A stretch of 64,000 nucleotides of DNA from Methylocystaceae bacterium (GTDB taxonomy: Bacteria > Pseudomonadota > Alphaproteobacteria > Rhizobiales > Beijerinckiaceae), in contig WSXZ01000012.1 of the NCBI GenBank assembly GCA_009773555.1, forward strand, positions 62,001 to 126,000. Direction: 5' to 3'. Numbering within the stretch: position 1 is the first letter of the stretch; every line of letters starts with the position of its first letter. A program made the translations under genes and the position numbers. Below are positions 1 through 7,370 of this stretch, in pieces. The notes below the pieces were generated by a model. It had not been told where the DNA came from. It made no database searches and worked only from the letters and a program-made list of their open reading frames with translations.

Positions 1-311
1 TGCATCTCGCCAAGATGCTGAAGAGCGGCGCCAATGTGCTGCTGCTCGACGAGCCGACCAACGACCTCGACGTCGACACGCTGCGCGCGCTCGAGGAGGC
101 GCTCGTCGATTTCGCCGGCTGCGCCGTCATCATCTCGCATGACCGCTTTTTCCTGGACCGCATCGCGACGCATATTCTCGCCTATGAAGGCGACAGCCAT
201 GTCGAATGGTTCGAGGGCAACTTCGCCGATTACGAGGAAGACAAGAAACGGCGCCTCGGGATCGACAGCGTCATTCCGCACCGGCTGAAATATAAGAAGT
301 TCGCGCGGTGA
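1..311 (+). CDS. ettA: ABC-F ATPase EttA, C-terminal fragment
   Basis: This is the C-terminal end of an ABC-F protein, cut by the window start; codons are in frame from base 3. A Walker B and D-loop segment ([20 protein letters not shown]) is followed by the H-loop ISHDRFFLD and the C-terminal tail ending RLKYKKFAR, as in EttA (energy-dependent translational throttle A). EttA binds the ribosomal E site and gates early elongation in response to the ATP/ADP ratio. ABC-F proteins lack membrane domains, which agrees with the cytosolic sequence seen. The subgroup (EttA rather than Uup) rests on the tail sequence and is fairly safe. Confidence 0.88.
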   Translation, partial: HLAKMLKSGANVLLLDEPTNDLDVDTLRALEEALVDFAGCAVIISHDRFFLDRIATHILAYEGDSHVEWFEGNFADYEEDKKRRLGIDSVIPHRLKYKKFAR

Positions 312-395
312 GGAGCTGATGCACTATAGCGGTCTGCTTTCATACCCCGCAGCTTCTCAGTTCAAGTTCGCTTGCCTGAATAGCCTGCTCCGTTC

Positions 396-824
396 TCAGC
401 CGGGCGCTATAACCGAGACCTCCGGAAAATACGTCCGATAACGCGCAACGTCTCTGGTCAGCAGGGGAGCGCCGAGAGTTTCCGCCTGCGCGCCGATAAA
501 GAAATCTGTCAGTACATTCGTCTTGGCGCCGCCGCGTATTCGATAGTCGCGAAACGCCTGCCCGGCGCGCCAAAGGGCTTGACGCGACATCGCGGAATGT
601 TCCGCCCCGAGCGCGCCTAAAAAGTCGGAACAATCGGCTTCGGCCGTAAAGCCGGTCGCCAGTTCCGCAAAGACGGCATCGACGATCAAGATCGGTCCAA
701 GCGACATTCTTCGTTCGAGCGCCTGCTGCGACGCTTCAAACCAATCGGCATTACGCGTCAGCAGGTCGATGAAGATATTGGTGTCGACAAGCGTCAATCG
801 TCGCCCCGCAGGAGACGCATCCAC
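396..824 (-). CDS. PIN-domain toxin, VapC family
   Basis: A 142-residue PIN-domain protein, the usual VapC length. The acidic residues expected for the Mg-dependent RNase centre are visible: D14 in LVDTN, E54 in VFAELATGF, D107 in LTDFFIGAQA and D125 in LLTRD. VapC toxins cleave tRNA or rRNA and are held inactive by a cognate antitoxin. The upstream AbrB-type gene overlaps this start by about 30 bases, so the two are co-transcribed and probably translationally coupled. The RNA target cannot be told from sequence. Confidence 0.9.
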   Translation of the reverse strand: MDASPAGRRLTLVDTNIFIDLLTRNADWFEASQQALERRMSLGPILIVDAVFAELATGFTAEADCSDFLGALGAEHSAMSRQALWRAGQAFRDYRIRGGAKTNVLTDFFIGAQAETLGAPLLTRDVARYRTYFPEVSVIAPG

Positions 825-1066
825 TCGTCAGTCGTCGTTCGAAATTTCACGCCCTTGCGATCCAGCGCGGCGAGCGCCCGCTCAATCTTGCTCCTCGCCG
901 CCTTCAGCGGCGCGGGGTCCGCCTGAGCTGCATCACTTCGCTCCACCAGCACACCGCCCTCCGGCCTTGCCCGCACACTGACGCGGTCGCCGGGCCGGAT
1001 GCCGGCCGCTTCGCGCACAGCCTTTGGCAAGGTGACCTGGCCCTTTATGGTGACTTTTGTGCTCAT
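794..1066 (-). CDS. AbrB/SpoVT-type antitoxin
   Basis: A 90-residue protein with an N-terminal swapped-hairpin AbrB domain (TKVTIKGQVTLPKAVREAAG, then GIRPGDRVSV) and a C-terminal tail of the kind that wraps the partner toxin. It is the first gene of a two-gene module and overlaps the PIN-domain toxin gene. Antitoxins of this type normally bind their own promoter with the toxin and repress it. AbrB-type partners are common for VapC in alphaproteobacteria. It could also act as a free transition-state regulator, but the tight overlap argues for an antitoxin. Confidence 0.88.
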   Translation of the reverse strand: MSTKVTIKGQVTLPKAVREAAGIRPGDRVSVRARPEGGVLVERSDAAQADPAPLKAARSKIERALAALDRKGVKFRTTTDEWMRLLRGDD

Positions 1067-1137
1067 GACGCCAAAGGGTAATACTCGCTCAAGAAGAGTA
1101 ATACCCGCTCAATCGAGCCGTCAATCTGCGGGGGCGC

Positions 1138-1467
1138 TCAATGCGGCGTGCGCCCAAACGCCTTTCGCAATTCGTCCTTCGCCTGCTCCAGCACCTGTCG
1201 GCGCGCCTTGGGCAAATCCTTGCCGGCCCTGTTGACGTAGAAGGTCAGCATCGACATGGCGGAACGGAACGGGTCCGCTTTGCGCCGCTCGCTCGCCTCC
1301 GCCGACCGCTTCAGGGAGCGGGCGATCTTCACGGGGTCGTCCCATGTGAATACCCCCGCATCGAGATCGAGCGCGTTGCTGTGGCTCGTGACCTCGCCCG
1401 ACCAGTAGTTGGTCGCCGTCTTTGAACTTTTTGACGCCGGAGGGCTTTTCGGCTGCCTTTGCGCCAT
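1138..1467 (-). CDS. DUF3175 family protein
   Basis: A short basic protein whose central part carries the DUF3175 signature: YWSGEVTSHSNALDLDAGVF, a KIARSLKRSAE segment, and SAMSMLTFYVNRAGKDL. Family members are about 100 residues and have no assigned function. I chose the second Met (cat at 1465-1467) because a GAGG sits six bases upstream; a Met four codons earlier is also possible. The N-terminus is Lys/Ser-rich and probably disordered. It stands alone between the VapBC-type pair and a divergent lipoprotein gene. Confidence 0.8.
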   Translation of the reverse strand: MAQRQPKSPPASKSSKTATNYWSGEVTSHSNALDLDAGVFTWDDPVKIARSLKRSAEASERRKADPFRSAMSMLTFYVNRAGKDLPKARRQVLEQAKDELRKAFGRTPH

Positions 1468-1637
1468 CGTCCGCCTCATCTCAGGAGCGCATGTCAGGAG
1501 CGCTTGTCAGGAGCCTTGGCCAGGTAGTCGGCCGCCCACAGAAATCAACGCCTCCGAAGCGTGGCCGCCACGAATTCGCCATCTGCGCGTGGCGCATTTC
1601 CCTGCTGGGCCCTGGGCGGCCAATGAGGGAAATTTAG

Positions 1638-2135
1638 ATGAGATTATTCCGCCGGGCCGCTGCCTTGTTCGCCATCGGCGCTCTGCCGCTCGCGGGCTGC
1701 GCGCCGCAGGAGTCGCCCGTCGCGTCAGCCCCCGCCGCCTATGAAGAGGCCGCCAAGGCGACCGAGCTTACCGGCCAGGACGCGCTGCACGCGCGCATCT
1801 CCCATTACGCCCGCGTCTATGACATTCCGGAATCGCTCATTCATCGCTCGATCCGCCGCGAGAGCAATTACAATCCCAGCGCCCGGCACGGACCCTATTG
1901 GGGGTTGATGCAGATCCGCCACGACACGGCGCGGCACATGGGCTATCAGGGCCCGGCGAGCGGTCTTCTCGACGCCGACACCAATCTTGCGTTCGCGGTG
2001 CCGTATCTCGCCAACGCCTATAAGGTCAGCGGCGGCGATGAAGGCCGGGCGATCAGGCTCTACGCCGGCGGCTACTACTACGAAGCGAAGCGCAAGCGGA
2101 TGCTCGACGAGCTGGTGACGTCCGCCTCCCACTAA
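1638..2135 (+). CDS. lytic transglycosylase lipoprotein (SLT domain)
   Basis: A 165-residue SLT-fold protein with a lipoprotein signal peptide ending in the lipobox LAGC (Cys21). The catalytic Glu lies in RRESNYNP, and the downstream GLMQIRHDTAR and YLANAY segments match the Slt/MltC-type goose-lysozyme fold. Such enzymes cleave the MurNAc-GlcNAc bond with formation of 1,6-anhydroMurNAc, here probably anchored at the outer membrane. Start chosen at ATG 1638 after GAGGGAAATTTAG. It converges on lptA with only 12 bases between the stop codons. Confidence 0.88.
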   Translation: MRLFRRAAALFAIGALPLAGCAPQESPVASAPAAYEEAAKATELTGQDALHARISHYARVYDIPESLIHRSIRRESNYNPSARHGPYWGLMQIRHDTARHMGYQGPASGLLDADTNLAFAVPYLANAYKVSGGDEGRAIRLYAGGYYYEAKRKRMLDELVTSASH

Positions 2136-2157
2136 GTCTTAAAAGACTTATTGGTTT
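2134..2157. terminator. small AT-rich hairpin between convergent stops
   Basis: TAAGTCTTAAAAGACTTA forms a perfect palindrome that includes the stop codons of both the lytic transglycosylase and lptA, followed on the plus strand by TTGGTTTTT. It may serve both convergent genes as a compact terminator. The stem is short and AT-rich, so this is tentative. Confidence 0.4.
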
Positions 2158-2678
2158 TTCGGGGTGAAGGTGCTGCGTACCCGCCCCCCCTGCGTCGCGC
2201 CGCCCTGCACGGTCGCCATGCCAGTCGCCACGTCATAGACGAGCTTGTCGCCCTTCACGATGTTCTCGGCCTGGGTGAGCGTGACGTTGCCGATGAGATA
2301 AACCTTGTTCTCGGCCTTGTCGTAGCTGCCCCGATCGCCCGTGCCGATCTGGTCCTTTGAAACCAGCGTCACCGGACCTTCGGCGTCGATATGTTTGACG
2401 CGGTCGTTGGTCGTCGCGGCGGGTTGTCCGCCGCCCTTTCCCTCAAGAAAAATGATGAGGCGCGAGGCCTTGAGCGTCGAGGGCCCGTTCGTGACGATGA
2501 CGCTGCCGGAGTAGATGAGCTTCTGCTCCTTCTCGAAATAATCGAGCTTGCCCGCGTCGATGTTGAGCGGATCCTTGGCGGAGGCGCCAGGCAGAATGCC
2601 GCCCGAGCGGCCTGCGGCGCCTGCCGGCGTCGCGGCGACGAGCGCAGCAAGGAGAAGAACGAAAGGGTGGCGGCGCAT
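2148..2678 (-). CDS. lptA: LPS transport periplasmic protein LptA
   Basis: A 176-residue exported protein with a signal peptide (LVAATPAGAA). It then has an OstA/LptA beta-jellyroll: PLNIDAGKLDYFEKEQKLIY, GSVIVTNGPSTLKASRLIIF and the repeat-like VYLIGNVTLTQAENIVKGD. LptA bridges LptC at the inner membrane to LptDE, carrying lipopolysaccharide across the periplasm. Its start directly abuts the lptC stop, so the two are an operon with rnd upstream. In many alphaproteobacteria lptB follows, but here the next gene is a convergent lytic transglycosylase, so lptB must lie elsewhere. Confidence 0.9.
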   Translation of the reverse strand: MRRHPFVLLLAALVAATPAGAAGRSGGILPGASAKDPLNIDAGKLDYFEKEQKLIYSGSVIVTNGPSTLKASRLIIFLEGKGGGQPAATTNDRVKHIDAEGPVTLVSKDQIGTGDRGSYDKAENKVYLIGNVTLTQAENIVKGDKLVYDVATGMATVQGGATQGGRVRSTFTPKNQ

Positions 2679-3383
2679 TTAGTCCTTGGGCGCGGCGCCC
2701 GAACTTTGCGGGGGCGTATCGCCCTCCCCGTATAGCACCGAATGGACGCCGCCCGCGAAGGACGCGTGACGGTCCTTTTGCGAAAATTCGACGGACTGCG
2801 CGGCGACCTCGCCGCCGTCGATTTTCAAGAGCACGGGCTTGTCGGACGTCATCACGCTATCCTTGAAATTCATGACCGCCGACTCGAGCCGCATGTCGAA
2901 GTTGTTGTCTTCGTGGATGTTGACCCCGCCGCTCATATCGGCCCGATCGGCTTTCCTGTTGTAGACGCCCTTCGCCGCCGACAGGACGATGGAATTGTCC
3001 TTGGAGTTCTCGACCCGCACCTCGAGCTGCTCGAGTTCGAAGACGTCAGGCTTCGCCAGATCCTGCGTGCCCACGAGCGCGCGCACCTCGTAGGGACGCC
3101 CGTCCTTGCGATAGCCGACAAGCTTGGGGCTCTCGATGACGATGCGCGATCCCTTGAGCGCGACACGCGCCAGGCTCAGATCGGCCGGCAGAAAGCGCAG
3201 CGAGCTGATCAGCAGGCCGAGGCCGACGATTCCAACGACGCCGCCAGCCCCCCAAAGGATCCAGCGGCGCAAGTGCGCAACGCGCGTCGTGTGGCGCAGC
3301 GCCTCCGGAAAGGCGCTCTGGCGCGGCGCAACAAGGCCGCCCAGGCGATCGCGGGCGCTGGGCGCCGGCAAGACGTCGGTCAT
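2679..3383 (-). CDS. lptC: LPS export protein LptC
   Basis: A 234-residue bitopic membrane protein. A cytosolic N-terminus of about 40 residues (rich in Arg) precedes one transmembrane segment (WGAGGVVGIVGLGLLI), then a periplasmic LptC domain with KLVGYRKDGRPYEVRA and ADMSGGVNIHEDNNFDMRLE. LptC sits with LptB2FG and hands lipopolysaccharide to LptA. It lies between rnd and lptA on the same strand, the usual alphaproteobacterial order. The stop codon immediately precedes the lptA start. Confidence 0.87.
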   Translation of the reverse strand: MTDVLPAPSARDRLGGLVAPRQSAFPEALRHTTRVAHLRRWILWGAGGVVGIVGLGLLISSLRFLPADLSLARVALKGSRIVIESPKLVGYRKDGRPYEVRALVGTQDLAKPDVFELEQLEVRVENSKDNSIVLSAAKGVYNRKADRADMSGGVNIHEDNNFDMRLESAVMNFKDSVMTSDKPVLLKIDGGEVAAQSVEFSQKDRHASFAGGVHSVLYGEGDTPPQSSGAAPKD

Positions 3384-3448
3384 GACGTGATCATGAGGCG
3401 TGCAGGTGGCGAATTCGAGGCAAAGCCAAAGCCTCGCTCGCCATAGCC

Positions 3449-4063
3449 TTACTCATGGGCAAAAATATCCGTTTCCGGCCAGCCGGCGAGGTCGAGCCGG
3501 GCGCGGGCGGGAAGAAAGTCGAAACAGGCCTGCGCCAGTTCGGCGCGGCCCTCACGGACCAGCATGGCGTCGAGCTTGTCCTTGAGCTGATGCAGATAGA
3601 GGACGTCCGACGCCGCATAGGACTGCTGCGCCTCGGAAAGAATCGGGGCGCCCCAGTCCGACGACTGCTGCTGCTTCGAAATCTCGACGCCAAGAAGCTC
3701 GCGCACAAGATCCTTGAGGCCATGCCGGTCCGTATAGGTGCGAGCGAGCTTGGAGGCGATCTTGGTGCAATAGACCGGCGCCGGAACGAAGCCGAAGGTC
3801 TTGGCCAATATGCCGATGTCGAAACGGGCGAAGTGAAACAGCTTCAGAATGGCCGGATCGGCGAGCAGGCGCTCGAGATTGGGCGCGCGCGTCTGACCGC
3901 GCCCGAACTGGACAAGCTCGGCGTCCCCGTCGCCGAAGGAGAGCTGCGCCAGGCACAGACGGTCACGATGCGGATTTAGGCCCAGAGTCTCGGTGTCGAT
4001 CGCGACAATGGCGCCAGCGCCGATCCCCTCGGGGAGATCGCCCTGGTGGAGGCGGATGGTCAT
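3449..4063 (-). CDS. rnd: ribonuclease D, short form
   Basis: A 204-residue DEDD-family 3'-5' exonuclease. Motif I is AIDTETLGLNPHRDRLC, motif II lies in KLFHFARFDIGIL, and motif III is SYAASDVLYLHQL (DEDDy-type Tyr present). It lacks the C-terminal HRDC domains of the E. coli enzyme, which is usual for the short RNase D of alphaproteobacteria found upstream of lptC. The expected role is 3' trimming of stable RNA such as tRNA precursors. It is the first gene of the rnd-lptC-lptA run. Confidence 0.88.
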   Translation of the reverse strand: MTIRLHQGDLPEGIGAGAIVAIDTETLGLNPHRDRLCLAQLSFGDGDAELVQFGRGQTRAPNLERLLADPAILKLFHFARFDIGILAKTFGFVPAPVYCTKIASKLARTYTDRHGLKDLVRELLGVEISKQQQSSDWGAPILSEAQQSYAASDVLYLHQLKDKLDAMLVREGRAELAQACFDFLPARARLDLAGWPETDIFAHE

Positions 4064-4237
4064 GCGGCTCGAATCTTTCGATGTGGAGCGGACAGTCTAT
4101 CGCAGAATGCGCAAGGCTTGTCGAAGCGTTGCGGGTTCGCGCCCGACTCGCTCGCCTGCGCGGCGAATTGTGCTAACTAATGGCTGGGGCCTGGTCGATC
4201 CCTGGTCGATGGACCTCCTGGCCCAGGGAGTAACCCC

Positions 4238-4438
4238 ATGCGTTACATTCTTGCTTTGATTCTCGCTTGCGCAATTGCTGCGCCGCCCGCCTCCGCGGCA
4301 TCCTCGAAATCCACCGGCAAATCCGTTTCGGCCTCGAAATCGGATCAGGGGACAAAAACCGGCAAGCGCAATCGGCAGAACGCCGATCGCGGCGGCGTCG
4401 GCGGCATCCATCCTTTGGTTGGAAGCGGCGACTATTAG
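4238..4438 (+). CDS. small exported protein of unknown function
   Basis: A 66-residue product with a clear signal peptide (MRYILALILACAIAAPPASA) and a short, basic, Ser/Lys/Gly-rich mature part of about 45 residues ending GGIHPLVGSGDY. An AGGGAG ribosome-binding site lies about seven bases before the ATG. I recognise no family. The overlapping long antisense frame has the composition of a shadow. It may be a real small secreted protein. Confidence 0.5.
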   Translation: MRYILALILACAIAAPPASAASSKSTGKSVSASKSDQGTKTGKRNRQNADRGGVGGIHPLVGSGDY

Positions 4439-4564
4439 GGCCGTTTGAACCCGCAGGACTCCGGCTGGCGCTCGGCGAGCTGCGGTTCGCCCGGAACCGA
4501 CCCGCCCGATAACGCGCAAACTGCTCCTCTTGTCAGACGCCCGCCAAGTCTTCACTCTATTGCG

Positions 4565-5755
4565 ATGCAAAATCGCGACGAGAGAACGCCGGTGACCGAT
4601 CCGACCAATGGCCTCAACGGCTCCGACCGCCGCTTCAACGCGCTGGTCATCGAACTGGCGATCCGGCTGTTCGCGATCGGCGCGCTGATCTACTGGACCT
4701 TCATCATCGTCCTGCCTTTCGCGGCGATTATTCTGTGGAGCGTCGTGCTCGCCGTGGCGCTCTATCCGATCTTTCGCATTGTGGCCGAAATATTGGGCGG
4801 CCGGCCGATCGCCGCCGCCATTTTGATGACGATCGCCGGCCTCGTGCTGATCATCGGGCCCGTCACCTGGATGGCCGTCGGCGCCATCGACCCCATCAAG
4901 GCGGTGATGGCGGGCATTGAAACCGGCGATATCGCCGTCCCGCCGCCGCCGCCGTCGATCAAGGATTGGCCGTTCATCGGCGAGCAGCTCTATTCCTTCT
5001 GGCTGCTGGCCTCGACGAATCTGCGCAGCGCCTTCACCCAAGTTTTGCCGCAGCTGAAGCCCGCCGGGGAATTTTTGCTCGACATGGCGAAGAGCGCCGG
5101 CGCAGGCACGCTCAAATTTTTGGTCTCTGTCCTGCTCATGGGCTTCATTCTCGCCGCCGCGCCGCAAATGCTCGCAGGGGCGCGCGCGCTGTCGCGGCGG
5201 ATCGATCCTTCGAGCGGCGAGAAATTCGTCGATCTCGCCGGCGCGACGATCAACGCGGTTTCTCGCGGCGTCATGGGCCTGTCGCTCTTGCAGGCCGTCG
5301 TTGGCGGCGCCGGCATGTATCTCGCCGACGTGCCGGGCGCGAGCCTTTTGACTCTCGCCATCCTCGTCCTCGGCATTATTCAGATCGGGCCGTTGCTCGT
5401 CGTCGCGCCCGTCATCTTCTGGGGGTGGACGACGTTAGCGACCGGGCCGGCGCTGGCGCTGACGGTCTGCATGCTCAGCGTCAATTACGTGGACAATGTG
5501 CTGAAGCCGTTCATTTTCGCGCATGGGCTGTCGACGCCGATACCGGTGATTTTCGTGGGCGTGATCGGCGGCGTTCTCGCGCATGGCATCGCCGGCCTGT
5601 TTGCAGGACCGGTCGTGCTCGCCGTCGTTTGGGAGCTGACGAAGGCCTGGATCGCCGACGACCTGAAATTGGTCAATGAAACGGACGCCGAGCCCGACTT
5701 CAACGTGGAGACGTCGCCGGCGCTATCGTCCGCGCAAGGCGTTAAGAACCTTTAG
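4565..5755 (+). CDS. AI-2E family transporter (YdiK/PerM-like permease)
   Basis: A polytopic membrane protein of about 396 residues with hydrophobic segments in the pattern of the AI-2E exporter family: an N-terminal pair (LFAIGALIYWTFIIVLPFAA), a long periplasmic region with ALSRRIDPSSGEKF, and a C-terminal bundle with YVDNVLKPFIFAHG and GVIGGVLAHGIAGLFAGPVV. The family includes TqsA/YdiK-type exporters and Na/H antiporter-like members, so the substrate is open. The frame is open from a TTG at 4445, but ATG 4565 gives a normal N-terminus; GTG 4592 is another option. Confidence 0.82.
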   Translation: MQNRDERTPVTDPTNGLNGSDRRFNALVIELAIRLFAIGALIYWTFIIVLPFAAIILWSVVLAVALYPIFRIVAEILGGRPIAAAILMTIAGLVLIIGPVTWMAVGAIDPIKAVMAGIETGDIAVPPPPPSIKDWPFIGEQLYSFWLLASTNLRSAFTQVLPQLKPAGEFLLDMAKSAGAGTLKFLVSVLLMGFILAAAPQMLAGARALSRRIDPSSGEKFVDLAGATINAVSRGVMGLSLLQAVVGGAGMYLADVPGASLLTLAILVLGIIQIGPLLVVAPVIFWGWTTLATGPALALTVCMLSVNYVDNVLKPFIFAHGLSTPIPVIFVGVIGGVLAHGIAGLFAGPVVLAVVWELTKAWIADDLKLVNETDAEPDFNVETSPALSSAQGVKNL

Positions 5756-6898
5756 GCCGGCGCGGCCATTGCGCTGCAAGCCGGCTCGCGACTGGAAGTC
5801 GGCGATCGCCTCCTTGGTTTTCGTGCCGATCACACCATCGGAGTCGCCGACGTCATAGCCGCTGCGGGTCAGAAGCGCTTGCAATTCGCGGCGCTCGGCG
5901 CGCGAGAGGCCCGGATCGTCGGTCGGCCATGGCGTTTGAATGCCTGGCCGTCCGCGCAGCCTGTCGGACAGGACGCAGATCGCCAGCGCGTAAGATTCGG
6001 AGGCGTTATAGGCGTAGACCGCGTCGAAATTTTTCGTCACCAGGAACGCGGGTCCGTTCCGCCCCGCTGGCAGCAGCAGCGCCGCAGTTCCCTCGCCGAG
6101 GCCGCCGCCGTCGAGGCGCGTCACGCCGCGCGACTGCCAGAAGCCCATCGATTGGCGGCCCTTGCGTCCGGAGGGTCCGGAATAGGATTCCGGCAGACGC
6201 ACTTCGAAGCCCCAGGGCATGCCGGCGCGCCAGCCGCTCTTGCGCAGATAATTCGCCGTCGAGCCGAGCGAGTCGGCCGCCGAGCTGGCGATATTGCGCC
6301 GCCCGTCGCCGTCGAGATCGACCGCCATGCCGAGAAAGGTCGACGGCATGAATTGCGTGTGGCCGAAGGCGCCCGCCCAGGAGCCGTAGAACTCCTCCGG
6401 CGCGATATCGCCGTGGTCGAGGATTTTGAGCGCGGCGATGAATTCCTTGCGCCAATAGTCGTTGCGGCGCGGCGCTTCGCAGGCGAGCGTCGCGAGGCTC
6501 TGCACCACCGGGCGCTTGCCGAAGCTCTTGCCGAAATCGGATTCGACGCCCCACACGGCGACGATGGTCGGAGCGTCCACGCCGTAGCGGCTTTCCGCCG
6601 CGTGCAGCGCGCGGGCATGCTGATGCAGCATCACGCGCCCTTCGTCGACGCGCTCCTCGTCGACGAGCCCGGCGACATAGTCCCAGACGGGCGTCGTAAA
6701 CTCCGGCTGCTTGTCCATGAAGCTGACGGCGTCGTTGGGGGTGAGCCCATTCGTCGCCGACGCGATCGTCTGCTGGCCGACGCCGGCGCCGGCCGCCGCC
6801 GAGCGCAGGCTGGAGAGGCAGCTCGACCATTCGGCGCGCGCGGGCGCGACCGCAAACAAAAGAGCAGCAAGCGCCGCCAGAAGATGATTCGCGTTCAT
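5723..6898 (-). CDS. lytic murein transglycosylase (MltB-like) with peptidoglycan-binding domain
   Basis: A 391-residue exported enzyme. After a signal peptide (LLFAVAPARA) comes an SLT_2/MltB catalytic domain with the active-site region VWGVESDFGKSFGKRP, then GHTQFMPSTFLGMAVDLDGDG. A C-terminal PG_binding_1 domain follows (LLTRSGYDVGDSDGVIGTKTK). It cleaves peptidoglycan non-hydrolytically in the periplasm. ATG 6898 is preferred because it starts a standard signal peptide; the frame is open 45 bases further upstream. Its 3' end overlaps the AI-2E gene end by about 30 bases in a convergent arrangement. Confidence 0.9.
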   Translation of the reverse strand: MNANHLLAALAALLFAVAPARAEWSSCLSSLRSAAAGAGVGQQTIASATNGLTPNDAVSFMDKQPEFTTPVWDYVAGLVDEERVDEGRVMLHQHARALHAAESRYGVDAPTIVAVWGVESDFGKSFGKRPVVQSLATLACEAPRRNDYWRKEFIAALKILDHGDIAPEEFYGSWAGAFGHTQFMPSTFLGMAVDLDGDGRRNIASSAADSLGSTANYLRKSGWRAGMPWGFEVRLPESYSGPSGRKGRQSMGFWQSRGVTRLDGGGLGEGTAALLLPAGRNGPAFLVTKNFDAVYAYNASESYALAICVLSDRLRGRPGIQTPWPTDDPGLSRAERRELQALLTRSGYDVGDSDGVIGTKTKEAIADFQSRAGLQRNGRAGLKVLNALRGR

Positions 6899-6962
6899 TG
6901 AGCGAATTCTAGCGCAAGGACGCGGCTTTTTCATGAGCCGCATCGGTCGTGAAAAGACCGCG

Positions 6963-7253
6963 TCACTCGCAGACGCGGCGCGGGCGGGAGCCGATCACCT
7001 CGCCATATTCGTCGAAGACGGGACGGCGCTCGACCCAGCACACGGGCGGCGCGACATAAACGGGTCCAGGTGCATAGACGACGGGCGGCGCGGAACTGGC
7101 GAGCGCCCCGCCGGTGATGGCGCCAAGCGCAAACCCGCCAATGCCCGCCGCAATGGCCGGGCCGGCTGAATCGGCGCGCGCTGGCGCGATCGGCGCCAGG
7201 GCCACGGCGCCGAGAGCCAAAGCCGCCGAAAGCGTCGCAATAGTTCTACGCAT
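6963..7253 (-). CDS. small exported glycine-zipper protein
   Basis: A 96-residue exported protein: signal peptide (ALALGAVALAPIAPARA), a Gly/Ala-rich zipper-like stretch (AIAAGIGGFALGAITGGALA), a Pro/Val-rich linker and a C-terminal motif CWVERRPVFDEYGEVIGSR ending in RRVCE. This layout is common among small envelope proteins of Hyphomicrobiales with no known function. The start at ATG 7253 gives a proper signal peptide. It is on the same strand as the lytic transglycosylase, with a gap of about 60 bases. Confidence 0.72.
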   Translation of the reverse strand: MRRTIATLSAALALGAVALAPIAPARADSAGPAIAAGIGGFALGAITGGALASSAPPVVYAPGPVYVAPPVCWVERRPVFDEYGEVIGSRPRRVCE

Positions 7254-7370
7254 CGTACTCTCCCAAGACGGGCGAGCCACTGTCCGCACGCGCTGCGCCG
7301 GCAAGCTCGCTCGATGGGACAATAGGAGCGATCCCGTAGACGAATCGTTAACGCCCCGCCTGGCGAAGCT

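Noticed and set aside
4097..5167. Long minus-strand open frame opposite the AI-2E transporter gene
   Set aside because: His/Arg/Gln-rich shadow composition; the plus-strand frame encodes a clear membrane protein family.
5879..6901. 340-codon plus-strand frame opposite the MltB-like gene
   Set aside because: Shadow frame; the minus-strand product has catalytic and peptidoglycan-binding motifs.
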